Shown: positions 11,012 through 21,006 of the stretch, piece after piece
How the letters are laid out: the number at the start of each line of letters is the position of its first letter
Position numbering within the stretch: the first letter of the stretch is position 1
Assembly (NCBI RefSeq): GCF_014066305.1
Contig: NW_023501089.1
Span: 124,001-188,000, forward strand
DNA from: Letharia columbiana
Lineage: Eukaryota > Ascomycota > Lecanoromycetes > Lecanorales > Parmeliaceae
Direction of reading: 5' to 3'
Length of the DNA: 64,000 nucleotides
Translations under genes and position numbers: made by a program
Notes under the pieces: generated by a model
Database searches by the model: none
Told to the model about the DNA's origin: nothing
What the model saw: only the letters and a program-made list of their open reading frames with translations

Positions 11012-12952
11012 ATGGGCCACTTTTCGCGTGCTCGCGGAACGAGCAAAATAGTGGCGCATGGATCGGAGTCGTACCAATCTTCCTCTGATCCCACAAGAAG
11101 ACATCGGTCTTACGGCTCTGATCGACGGCCTCCCAAGGAGGCTCACATACAAGACTCTGATCCTGCCAAACCTGTCAATAGCAGCAAGAAACCTCCAGAT
11201 TTACCCGGTCCACCCACTAGCTACCCATCCCAGGAACAAGATATACTCCAGGTTGTTGAAAGAAGCGCCAAGGACCTAATCGAGGAGGCCTTCTACAAAA
11301 TTACTTCAGAAACTGGGACATCCTATCCGTGCACGCAAACAGAGCTGGATGCTTCTGGAGGTGCCAACCGGTACACGGCCTCGAGCGCACGCAAGTCAAA
11401 GGACAAGAGACCATGGTTTGCTCAAGCAAACAACGGGCCGTTTTGCAATATCAGAATAGCGGCACAAGAAGTCTTTGACTATAATGATCCGACAAGAACG
11501 CCGTCGGTTGCTGAAAGTGAGGCCATCAGTCGTCTGATTACTGGGTTCAAACTGGCTGGCCAGAAATTTTGGGGTCCAGATCTAGCTATCAAGACTTTCT
11601 GTGATCTCGACGAGGTTTTTTTCTGCGGCAGGCTCAGAGGACATGTCTGCTTGACTTGGCAACCCGATCGCTTCTTCGCAAAACACCTCTTAGGACACAC
11701 TGTTTACCTGGGGGGCGGGAAGTGTGTGATCGAGTTGAATGCCGACAACATATTCTTTCATCCTGTTTCCTATTCGTGTTTCAATCAGATGTTCGCTACT
11801 CTACTGCATGAAATGTGGTATGCTTTATGTCTTCGAGATAGTTAACCAAGCTCACTACTGACTCACGACAGCCACGCTTACCAGCAAGTTCGAGCTCTGG
11901 ACTCTGGCCCTGTAGGATGGCAGGCGGGTAAACCTGGTGGCCATGGCAAAAATTTCGGCACGATGATCCATGCTGTAAATAAAAGAGCGAAGGAGCTGCT
12001 CAACTTGAAGGGGGACGACGTGCCATACCCCCGCCATGAGTATGCCCTTGGCGACGACCCTCGTCCAGCTCCAAAGCAGTCTCCTCCCCAGCAACCCTTT
12101 CCTCTGAATCCAAGCAGAGCAGCAGCCTCTCCCAAGTCTCCAAAAGGGCGCTACGACGATGCGTTCAGACATGTCTTCCTAGATTCAGGAACCGACTATG
12201 AATGCACACAAAGTGATCTAGATGTGACCGGAGCATTAGCTCGACGAGAGTGCCCGACAGACAGCCGTGAAGGTCGCGAGGCTTGTGGAAAGAAATGGTT
12301 CCCTCAACGCAACGAGGGACCATTCGTCTCCCCAAGGCAAGCATGTTTGGACATATACAACCACAACACCTCGCGCAGAAAACCAGGCAATTTGGAACTG
12401 GAGGCCATTGCGCGCCTTCAAAAAGCAATAACTGCAGGGCGTGGTGGTTCCTGGGGTCCTGATCTCATCATCAAAGCATTCTGCGACCTTGACATTGTCT
12501 TCTTCCGTGGTCGGCTTCGAGGTCACGTTTGTGTCCGCTGGCTGCCAGATTGGTCTGAGCATCGGTGTACTACATGGGGCTCCACCATATACTTGGGCGA
12601 TAGCAAATGTGCAATAAACTTGAATGCGGACACGATCCTGTGCAAGTACAGGCAGCCGCTCGAAGGGATGTTCGCTACGATGTTGCATGAGATGTGGTGA
12701 GTACGAGAAGCTCCCCCTGAACCCGTCTTCTTGAATTTCGTGCTCGTACTGAAGGATGACAGTCGTGCGGACGCGTTAACTCAGGTCATCGAAGGCGAGA
12801 TGATGAAATGTGCAAGCCATGGAAAGAATTTCGGCACAAGGTACTACGCTGTGAACAAGAGGGCCAAAAAGCTATTCAACCTCTCGCTCGTGGTCCATCC
12901 TGAGGTGAAGTATCCACAACACAAATACGAGAAAGGCGAGGGGTATCCGTAG
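11012..12952 (+). CDS. Two-domain SprT-like zinc metalloprotease-family protein (tandem fusion)
   Basis: Three exons are 11012-11817, 11872-12696 and 12763-12952, giving 606 residues. Introns are 11818-11871 (54 bp, GTATGC...GACAG) and 12697-12762 (66 bp, GTGAGT...GACAG). The protein has two copies of one domain. Domain A spans about residues 95-330 and domain B about residues 375-600. Each carries a 'Y.CTQ..LD' motif, an N/EGPF motif, 'IK.FCDLD.VFF.GRLRGHV' and, after the intron, 'HGKNFGT...AVNKRAK'. Domain A has an intact HExxH motif (HEMCH, 266-270). Domain B reads HEMCR (541-545), so the second zinc-binding His is replaced by Arg and it is probably catalytically dead. Both introns cut the same codon inside the zinc motif, in the same phase as in the upstream paralog. 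Exon 2 reads from domain A straight into domain B without a stop, which supports one fused gene over two separate ones. The start at 11012 is the first in-frame Met. Substrate and role are unknown. Confidence 0.75.
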
Positions 12953-13342
12953 GACGTATAACATGATCCTCAAGGCCTACCTGATCCGGCGAAATGATGG
13001 AAAAGTGTGCGAGGGTCATGCCGCTCTACGTGGTTCCCGCTTTGACAACAGGTCACAGTATGGAGACTCCATGCTGAACGAACAGACCAACACCAGTCCT
13101 CTTCCAACGCTGTCTTTGAACAGAAAAACATGATGGCTTGACATGAAGAACTGGTTGGCGTTTTAAGTCAAGGCGCAGAGAAAATCGGAATGAGAAACGA
13201 GACAAGGATGGTGTTCTAATTGACATAATGAGGGGAGATTCTTGCCCCTACTATCTGCAGCCGCTCGACACATGCGCTCTGCTCTATTTCCCACATCCTA
13301 GCCTCAGTGCCAGACACGTCATGTCCCTAGAGCACGATAGCC

Positions 13343-13800
13343 GTGACCATTTCCAACGAGTTCGCAAGCCGAAAAGCGAAGGAAAATACGGCCGCCTCAA
13401 GCCTGCAGGGACTATCTTCGATCCCCAACTCGCGGTATACGAACATCAGCGGAGCCTCCGAGTCCAGCAATCCCTGCGTACAAGGACCCACTCCGCCGGT
13501 TCCAGGTGAAACGGGTTCTTCTTACGGATGCAGAAGAGTTGTGCGAGGAGGCTTCATGGGACATCTTCCAGATAAGAGGATGGAGTGCCCATACACGCCG
13601 AGAGATCTAGATGCAGGCGGACGAAACTATAGGCACGTCTCTGGAAGACCGGATCCTGCAGAGCTGAGAGCCGTGTGGATCTCTCGACGTAACAGAGGGC
13701 CATTGCTCGGCGTCAAGACGGCATCGAGAGACGCAATGCTCCAGGAAAAACCCTGTCTGCTAAATAAGATGAGGCGTTTTCCGAACAGTCGAGAGGGGGG
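13343..13800 (+). pseudogene. Truncated, frameshifted SprT-like paralog fragment
   Basis: One frame (about 13510-13560) reads 'AEELCEEASWDIFQI', matching 'AKDLIEEAFYKI' of the intact paralog. The continuing frame (about 13580-13740) reads 'ECPYTPRDLDAGG', 'RRNRGPLLG' and 'TASRDAM', matching the 'YPCTQTELDASGG', 'NNGPF' and 'QASRDVF' blocks. A frameshift therefore lies near 13565. Nothing after 13760 matches the family. The catalytic half, including HExxH, is missing. It sits 390 bp downstream of the two-domain gene in the same orientation and completes a tandem series of four SprT-like units. Confidence 0.6.
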
Positions 13801-13867
13801 TGGAGGTGCGATGTGTTGTACCCTTAGTCTTCGGGTGTGGATAGTTGAGAGAGGCGTAACAGCATGA

Positions 13868-14271
13868 GCTAGAGGGAAGCCTGCTATTGAACTATGGCAC
13901 TTCTTCTCATCGGTATTTTGCGAATTTTAACGAGCGAAATGATTTTCGCGGGAATGCAGTAATAATATAGGTAGTATCAAGCGGTTAGTGGTGTTTTAAG
14001 CACTCATTTACTGAAGAATTTCTCTCGCATGAGCAAATAGACTGCGTTCTGCTCACGAAAGCTTTCATATCCGCGTTCCAGATCGCTATTTGCGATAGGC
14101 TCATTCCCTTTAGGGTTGCCCAGCATCATGCTGTACACTTTTCCATACAAGATTAGAGTGCCCGACAAATAACCCTCGACTGCCCACTAATGTTCGCTGT
14201 ACCGACGCTACTGGCCCTTCCGATGATATGAGCTGGATACAATCAAAGGCTACGTTTCAAACCCAGGATAC
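13868..14271. other. Intergenic, no feature seen
   Basis: This is an AT-richer stretch between the SprT-like relic and the convergent F-box gene. No ORF or repeat stands out. Confidence 0.5.
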
Positions 14272-14880
14272 TTATGAATCACGCCTCGCTAGCCTCAACG
14301 AGGTCTCGGCTCCGTGATCCTGCGCCTGCTGCCTGAGGTTCCGCATGTGCTCAAATAGATCCTCCGTCATCACCTTCACGGAAGTCTCATTGCCTGAACG
14401 TAATCGAGGGCGTAAGGGTGGCGTAGGGAGTTCCTCGAGCGTGGTTCCGATCCAAACGAGCGATTCGATAAAAGACCTCCTGTAGCTACTCGTCTTCAGC
14501 ATGCAGCAGTCCTCGCAAGATCGGCGACCCCAATACGGTTCATCGTCAAGGTGGTCGGAGCGGCGACAAGGTGTGGTGGCGAAATCCCATATGGGCAGCA
14601 CTCTTGCGCAGATGTAGCAAGGGTAATGGACGACGGGCAAAAGGTATGCGTATTCTAGTTCGGTTTTGAGGAGTTGGTTGGAGAGCTCGGTGTCAGACAG
14701 TTTGGAGCGGATCTGAGCTTTGGGGATTACATTGAGGAAAGAGGAGTGTGTGCGACGTAAACATGCCAGCGATGGATATTCATCATGATCGAGGTGGGAG
14801 ATGATCTGCCATTTGAGCTCGACGGGTAATGCGAGGAGAGGCGGTAGCGCTTGGTCGATGAGTTTTGATGAAGAATCCAT
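14272..14880 (-). CDS. F-box protein with CxxC...CxxC zinc-like motif
   Basis: A single-exon gene of 202 residues. Residues 12-55 carry an F-box: 'LPPLLALPVELKWQIISHL' followed by 'LACLRRTHSSFLNVIP'. Downstream come 'HYPCYICARVLP' (about residue 85) and 'RRSCEDCCM' (about residue 120), two CxxC pairs that probably bind zinc. F-box proteins dock substrates onto SCF ubiquitin ligases through Skp1. The domain pattern HYPCYxC...RRxCxxC occurs in a large, fast-evolving fungal F-box family. Four decayed or intact relatives lie elsewhere in this window (16.5, 45.5, 46.2 and 46.6 kb). The frame is clean and the start Met lies directly before the F-box. The substrate is unknown. Confidence 0.75.
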   Translation of the reverse strand: MDSSSKLIDQALPPLLALPVELKWQIISHLDHDEYPSLACLRRTHSSFLNVIPKAQIRSKLSDTELSNQLLKTELEYAYLLPVVHYPCYICARVLPIWDFATTPCRRSDHLDDEPYWGRRSCEDCCMLKTSSYRRSFIESLVWIGTTLEELPTPPLRPRLRSGNETSVKVMTEDLFEHMRNLRQQAQDHGAETSLRLARRDS

Positions 14881-16464
14881 CCTTTGAGCTGCCAGATGGG
14901 AGAGGCTTCTCTTCTAGCTTGCGAGACTGGTGTCACAGATGGTCTTTGTAGTGTTGTAGATTCGAGGAATTAGTTTCGTAGTCTCAGTAGGTGCCCGAGA
15001 GAATGGGGTTCGATTTATGAGACTCTATTTACCGTACTATGAGATCTTTGGAGAATACAGAGAGATGTAGGAGGGTGGGTCTGCTGTCCGTCAGCAGGAA
15101 CTACAAATCCAGCTCTGTAGGGCTAAGTGAGTCACGCTAGCAAGAGGAATGCTATATTGGGACTAGCTTCAGACTCAAAATCTGTTTGTGCTATTTTAAA
15201 ATGCCTCTTTTTCTTACCTTGTCATTGAGAACCCGCCCCTACGTCTACCAGAATCAGGATCTTTTGGGACTGGGGAACGATGACCCTATGCGTTTTATGA
15301 ATATACAGCTATCTTCAATATCATATATTCTTCCATATTAGTGGGAAAAAGGTGAGGCTGCTACCACGAGCCGGACTGCTCTTGCTGACGAACAGTTTGG
15401 GAGTGACAAAAATACATCAAGGGAAGTGGAGGCCGTGAATGGGAGATATATATTGGTTCCTCAAATGCAAGCTTTAAATACAAACCTTCTCTAGTTTTCG
15501 CAATCTTTCTCACTTGTGCTCTTACGGCCAGTGCACAGAACACGATTTTTCGCAATGATTCCGTCATCCGCACAGTCTTCACCGACCGCCCTTTCCCGAA
15601 GATCCTCATAGCACATTCCAGCTTCATAGGATCCCGTCTAGTCTCAAAGCAACCACTGGGGGGCACAGTCAACTACTCACAGAGACGGAGGCGGAGCTCC
15701 CATCGATGATACAAGGATTATGAGGCGCACTATACCTACTCACGAAGCGGATCATAATCCGTCTAGATAGTAGTCATCAAAGACTAGAGGGTGGAAGCGT
15801 CTGCGCTTTACTGGACGTGGCTGCAAAGCTACTCGTTTCTGGTCCTTTTCTCTCTATTCAACTTCTTCACGAATGTTCCTTTGGATCCGCGGCGGTAGCA
15901 GAGTCTGTCGTACGCGCAGCTTCCCCAATGACAATATGGCATCGCACCATCCAGGGATGGAAGTCCTAGGAGCGTAGCATAACGTTGCATCTGGAGCAAG
16001 GATAACGGGGAAGTAGTAGGAGGCAGGAATGATTCAACTCAGAGTCGAGAAGCTGGCTGCGGAGAAGGAAGGGTGAAGACTTGGATGGATGATCGACTTG
16101 GGAATGATGTACCAAAACGATGTGTGCGTCTTGCGGAGGCAAGCAAGATTTTGCAACTTGTCATGAGTGAGATACGGGACATTTGCGGCTTCAGCTCTGT
16201 AAATTAAGCTGGAAGGGGTGGTAGGCCGTCTATTGTTTTTGACACTGAAGTAGGTGGCAAATGGTTGTCCGATACGTTAGGACTGGGCGTCTAGTACTCT
16301 TCGTGACCTTTGCTAACGCTCAGGGACAACAAGTTCAGCGCTCTCAGCAAGGGTCAATGTGGATATACGGCATTTTTGTAGAGCCGATGATGTGACACTG
16401 CTGAATCGATCTCTCGGAACGATGCTACTGCAGCAAGGAGTTACCATTGGCGCCGACTTCTCCA
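14881..16464. other. Intergenic, no supported gene
   Basis: The longest ORF (minus 15361-15672, 103 codons) has no recognisable motif. No repeat or RNA gene was seen. The first part probably holds the F-box gene's promoter. Confidence 0.45.
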
Positions 16465-16945
16465 TCACCACTTCTTGGCATCTCGAAATGCCTTTCGCTG
16501 CACATATTCGGGACAATCAGGAGTACACGTTTCATTCTCACGGCCAAGAAAGAAGTGCACGCACTGCTGACATGGTGCTCTATATCGACCACAAATAGGG
16601 ACTGGGTTGTCTTTCGGGCACAATCTCTTCTCGACGCCGCAATCCGAACAGAACCTTTTCTTCATAGAAATTCCGCCAGTGCGTTTCTTCCCAGTGTTTG
16701 AGTCATCACTGGAATTATGCGCTGGTAACCACCTTGAGTATTTGAAACAAGCATAATGCGAGCGTGGAAAGAGTATACGAATAACTCGTCTCTGTCCGAA
16801 TAAGCCGGCGTCGCTGCACGTCAGCTTTGGAGATGAGGTGTACGAAGGATGTATGCGACAGACGCAGGTCTGTCAAGGTTGTAGGATGGGGAAACGAGAT
16901 GATTTCGAGCTTGATCTCTAGAGGTAGTACTCATAGATTTGGCAT
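16465..16945 (-). pseudogene. Decayed F-box/zinc gene (nonsense plus frameshift)
   Basis: From a start at 16945 the frame opens 'MPNL', hits TGA, then continues as 'VLPLEIKLEIISFPHPTT' and 'LTDLRLSHTSFVHLISK'. That is a clear F-box helix pair followed by 'VQRRRLIRTETSYSY'. Near 16765 a one-base shift moves the family match to another frame: 'LFPRSHYACFKYSRWLP' then 'KKRFCSDCGVE' and more Cys pairs (CQQC, CTPDC), ending at a stop at 16465. The second Cys of the first CxxC is Tyr (TAT for TGT). Both the TGA (CGA to TGA) and this change are C-to-T/G-to-A type, consistent with RIP leakage or simple decay. The 66-codon ORF 16465-16665 is only the C-terminal piece. Confidence 0.65.
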
Positions 16946-18027
16946 GTCATGAACATCTGAAATAGAAGCCATGGCAGGCGGGGAGCTTGCAGTGAGTCGT
17001 GGGATTGCCACCGTGTAGAAACAGTCGACGTGGAGGAGGTTTGAGGTTACAAGGCGGAATCTAGGGAAGCGGCAGCGAGACCCTTACTTTGTAAGACGCA
17101 GTTTTTGCGGCGAAGCCTAACACATTACTTTCCGAGGGGACTTTGAAACGATCAGGAAGCGGTCATAAGCGAAGATGACAGCTTATCGACCGAAGATGAA
17201 TCGTCCTTCCTACCTCTTGACAGTATAGCTGCGTCGTTCCTCCTCCGTCGCTAGAACGCAAGAATATGGTGAATCCCGATTTTCTTACCCGACTAGCGCT
17301 GTTTACGTTCCTGATTCTCTATGAACAACCCAAAGTCATTGCCGGCTAGGCATTTGAGGCTAGACCAAGCGAGGGCACCACGGGGGCATACAAACAACCC
17401 GTGGCGATGTCTTCGAGCGAGCTCCAGGCCTGACACTCCCACTTTCTAGGCGACAGTATATGGTAGTAGCTTTCAATCTGTACAAAACCCTACGACACGA
17501 GACTGGCGAGGGAAAAACCTCTATAGACTGCCAAGAAAAACAGCAGCAACTGATGTCTGGCGTATCTACGTTGACAAACAGCACGGATCCGCGGAGAATA
17601 AGGAAGGATACAGATGGTTACCTGATGGCACGGTTCACCAGATACTGAGCCAAAGGCTATAACCTCGAAATATCCACGCCACACTTCTACAGCTACTACT
17701 CCAGCCCCGAAACATAAGCGCGTTCAATGGTAGGTACAAGCACAGCTTGCTCAGCCGTAAACCCTATCCCCCCCACCCATCTACAAACACAACTCACTCA
17801 CACCAAGACTTCCCTCTCCTACTCATACGCCAGTCAACGAACAGAAACCATCCCGCTCAGCCCTCAACACCACCACAAACCTCATCCGCGCCCAACCAGG
17901 CCAAAGCGAAGGAACGAAAGGGCCCGTGGATCCCAGCTACGCTACCTACCTAACTCACCTCAGCTGACCGCATCCCGTACACCCACCCTCCGTACAGATG
18001 TCCGTGTGTTTCCCCCGCGCAACTCAC
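16946..18027. other. Intergenic, no supported gene
   Basis: Only short ORFs (for example minus 17360-17584 and plus 17727-18182), without motifs. The plus ORF 17727-18182 is Pro/Thr/Arg-rich low-complexity translation. Confidence 0.45.
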
Positions 18028-18191
18028 CCTGCCCGACGAAGAACCAAGATGCCGATTCCCGATGCGGTAAAGATGACACCCCACCCCCAGTCAGCACAAC
18101 CGATCGCTTTAAATTGGCCGAAGCGGCAACCCGATTGATAGCCGTGGCGTACGTGAGCAAAGGGTGCGATGACGGACGATAGAGGCTTCAT
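18028..18191 (-). CDS. Possible micro-gene exon with one membrane segment
   Basis: From ATG at 18191 the frame gives 54 codons. They end in a strong splice donor (GTGAGT at 18027-18022) after a hydrophobic segment 'WGVIFTASGIGILVLRR' (about residues 37-53). If the intron is spliced to the CAG near 17960, the next codon would be Gly then stop, giving a 55-residue single-span membrane protein, the right size for a small organellar membrane subunit. I do not recognise it. The case rests on frame, donor site and hydrophobic pattern only. The region overlaps low-complexity ORFs on the other strand. Confidence 0.28.
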
Positions 18192-18303
18192 CACGTGCGG
18201 AGCCCGGACACCGACTCATTTGACATTATTCTGGGCAAATCGGTACGGTGGAGCGACTCGGTCGTCTGGTCTAAGCTTGTGGACGTGAACGCTCAGCCGA
18301 CCC

Positions 18304-18305
18304 GA

Positions 18306-18352
<47 letters not shown>
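18304..18352 (+). repeat. (GAAA)n microsatellite, about 12 units
   Basis: A perfect tetranucleotide run of 49 bp, visible directly. Confidence 0.95.
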
Positions 18353-18550
18353 GCGAAAGAAAAACGCAACGCCATCCATCCCCACACCTGCATCCGGACT
18401 TCTGAGGCAAAATCGGATCCAAGCGCAGTCATCCAGGCTTCCCAAACGAAATCCGCGCGGGGGGGGTCTCCATGTTGCCCGGGACGGGGCCGGGGGATTC
18501 TGGATGATTTGGGGGAGGGTCCGTTTGGGAGGATGTGGGTGTGTGGGTTC

Positions 18551-18553
<3 letters not shown>

Positions 18554-18594
<41 letters not shown>
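18554..18594 (+). repeat. (TG)n microsatellite, about 20 units
   Basis: An uninterrupted dinucleotide run. It lies about 200 bp from the (GAAA)n tract. Confidence 0.95.
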
Positions 18595-18595
<1 letters not shown>

Positions 18596-18836
18596 TATGT
18601 ACGTACGTGCGACCTTTTGCACAAGAAGGCTTGATAAAGTGATACGGAGCCGAACGAACAAAGGCTCGGAGTCTCGTAACCATAGCTTAGAAAGTGGAAA
18701 CTCGGACTCGGACTCGGACTTCCTGATCACGAGACCATATCCGATGTCATGTGTATGCATCGCCTCCAGATTCCAGTCCTGGACTGGTGTTCGTCGGAGT
18801 GCGTGCACCGGCTTACTAGTCCCACGTCGATGGCTT

Positions 18837-18877
18837 GAGCAGGCTTTGGTCATGATCGAGCAGGCTTTGGTCATGAT
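18837..18877 (+). repeat. 21-bp tandem duplication
   Basis: GAGCAGGCTTTGGTCATGAT occurs at 18837-18856 and again at 18858-18877. The two copies are identical with a 21-bp period. Confidence 0.9.
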
Positions 18878-19050
18878 TTGGGGGGGAGGATCTTGGGAAC
18901 TTTTGACAGAGTACTCTACTCGTGTCGGAATGGGTGGATGATTAGCTGAAGCCTGGGGGTTGTGGATAGGGAGGGAGGGAGGGAGGTGTGGAGTGGATGC
19001 ATGGTAAAACGGGTAGGCAGGCTCTGATTGATGGTGAGGAATGAAGGCTG

Positions 19051-19074
19051 GCCTGCCTGCCTGCCTGCCTGCCT
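19051..19074 (+). repeat. (GCCT)6 microsatellite
   Basis: Six perfect tetranucleotide units. A (GGGA)n run lies nearby at about 18969-18986. Confidence 0.9.
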
Positions 19075-19247
19075 TATGGACCGTGGATGACTGTGTTGGA
19101 TGTGCACCTTACGGAACTGGGGGAAGTGGCTTGGTGTTCGGTGTTGGAATGTGGGCGGAGAGAGGGGAGTACTCGAGATAGGTAGGTCCGAATGTTATAC
19201 TGTGTATAGATTTGCTCTCCTGAAGGAACAAAACGGGGCATCCGATC

Positions 19248-21006
19248 CTACATGCCCCCATTCACAATACCGTCCGCGACCCCGTCTCCATAAGCCATCC
19301 TGTCAACCACGGCCTCCTCGCCCGTGGTAGGCGGCACCCACTTACTACTCTTCCAGGGCTTCACCTTACTAATATACATGGTGTCAATCTCCTCCAACGT
19401 CCTCCCCTGCGTCTCGCAGACGAAGAAATATACAATCAGCACGGCCGCGAAATTGCACGACGCAAAGACATATCCGTATTTGAATCCAATATCACCAATG
19501 ATGAAGGGCGTAAAGAAAGCGATGAGGAAGTTCCATGTCCAGTTGGAAGAGGTAACTAATGCCATGCTGCGAGCGCGGTAGTGGGACGGGAAGAGCTCGC
19601 CAACGATGCACCAGATGATGGGACCCCATGTTGTGGCATAAAAGGCAATGAAGAGGCAAGCGAAGACGATCATAGCCGTGCCGGCGGCAGGAGTGGCGGT
19701 GGGATCCGCGTTATTGAGTGCGAAGGCGCCGACGGAAGCGAAGATAAGGAAATTGACCGTCATGCCGATACCGCCAACGATTAGAGCCTTGCGACGACCG
19801 AAACGCTCGACGACGTAGAGACCGAAGAAGGTCATGCCGAAATTGACACCGCCGAGGATCATGGCTGTCACGAAGCTGTTTTTGATGCCTGTGGCCTTGA
19901 AGATGGTGGTGCCGTAGTAGAAGAAGAAGTTGGCGCCTGTGAGCTGCTGGAGTGCTTGTAGGACGATGCCGAGAGCGGTTCGATAGGCCATTCGCGGGCC
20001 GGTGATCAATTCGATCCAGGGACGTTTGCCGAGGGAGACTTCTAAATCGTGCTTTTCTTTGATTTCGCCGATTTCACGCTGGACTTCGCGGTGGTTTTCG
20101 GAGACCCCGTAAAATTTGGCCATTGTTGTCCTGGCTTCCTCCACGCGGCCTTTGCGATAGGCGTAGCGGGGAGATTCGGGGAAGAAAAGGATTCCTAAGC
20201 CGAGGATGAGAGGCCAGATGAAACCGACCCCCATGGGTATACGCCAGGAGCCAGAATTGGGGCGTTTTTCGGTACCGAAATTGATGGCGTCCGCGGTGAA
20301 GATTCCCGCTGTGATGAAAAGCTGGTAAGTACTCACGAGCGCTCCGCGCACTTGTCGAGGACCGGTTTCGCTGGTGTACATGGGTACCATAATTGAGAGT
20401 GCGCCGACCCCGGCACCCGCAACCAACCTGCCAATAGCGATTTGTACCCAAGAGGTCTCCGAGGCCATTTGTATGATGACGCCGATAATAAAGACGATAC
20501 ACCAAACACACATGGAGAACTTTCGGCCGATGCGATCCGCAATCGGCGCGACAGCGAGAGCACCGGCCAATGTGCCAATGGAGAGCTGACAGGTCTTAGC
20601 ACGATCTACCGTAAATCTAAGGGGAAAGACTGACCAGGCCAACAATCAACCCAGAGCGGACGTTACTAAAACTGTAATTGCCGTTTCCCTGGTCCTCGCC
20701 GAAACGTTGGAGAAAGTTTTGCATTTGAAGAAAGCCGGAAATTTGACCTGCAGTCGTTTGTTGAGCTTGCGTTCTGCCCTGGGGTTTCGCTCAAAAGCTC
20801 ATACCGGTATCGTAGCCAAAAATGAAGCCACCCATAGACACTAAGATACCCATGGCAAAAGATCGCATGCTCAAGAACTTGACGGGTGAATCATCGTACA
20901 CTCCCGCCTCCTTCTCCGGGTCCGGGGATACCTGGATGCCTGCATTCCCATTGCCCTCCAACGAATCGGCGTTTTCCGTATGTTTGGATCGCGACAAGAG
21001 CCCCAT
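19248..21006 (-). CDS. MFS sugar (hexose) transporter, 12 membrane segments
   Basis: Three exons: 21006-20805, 20747-20635 and 20585-19248. Introns are 57 bp (GTATGA...CTGCAG) and 49 bp (GTCAGT...CTGTCAG). The protein has 550 residues, normal for fungal hexose transporters. Seen: a cytosolic N-terminus, 'FIFGYDTGQISGF' in TM1, 'ADRIGRK' in the loop 2-3 motif, 'GRLVAGAGVGALSIMVPMY' (sugar-transporter signature), 'FFPESPRYAYRKGR' (PESPR motif before the central loop), 'QQLTGANFFFYYG' in TM7, 'ERFGRRKAL', and 'CETQGRTLEEID' replacing the usual PETKG-type motif. Splicing inside GYDTG|Q restores the family motif exactly, which confirms intron 1. It should import glucose or related hexoses across the plasma membrane by proton symport or facilitated diffusion. 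Exact substrate and affinity cannot be told from sequence. The tail after the last TM is short and polar. Confidence 0.92.

Larger units (their letters stand above)
18192..19247. other. Microsatellite-rich intergenic region downstream of hexose transporter
   Basis: No gene supported. The long ORFs here (plus 18195-18941, minus 18293-18874) are opened by the repeat tracts listed separately and translate to runs such as KKER and THTH. Confidence 0.6.

Noticed and set aside
18195..18941. 248-codon ORF and its 193-codon antisense partner
   Set aside because: Held open by (GAAA)n and (TG)n microsatellites. The translation is simple repeat with no domain.
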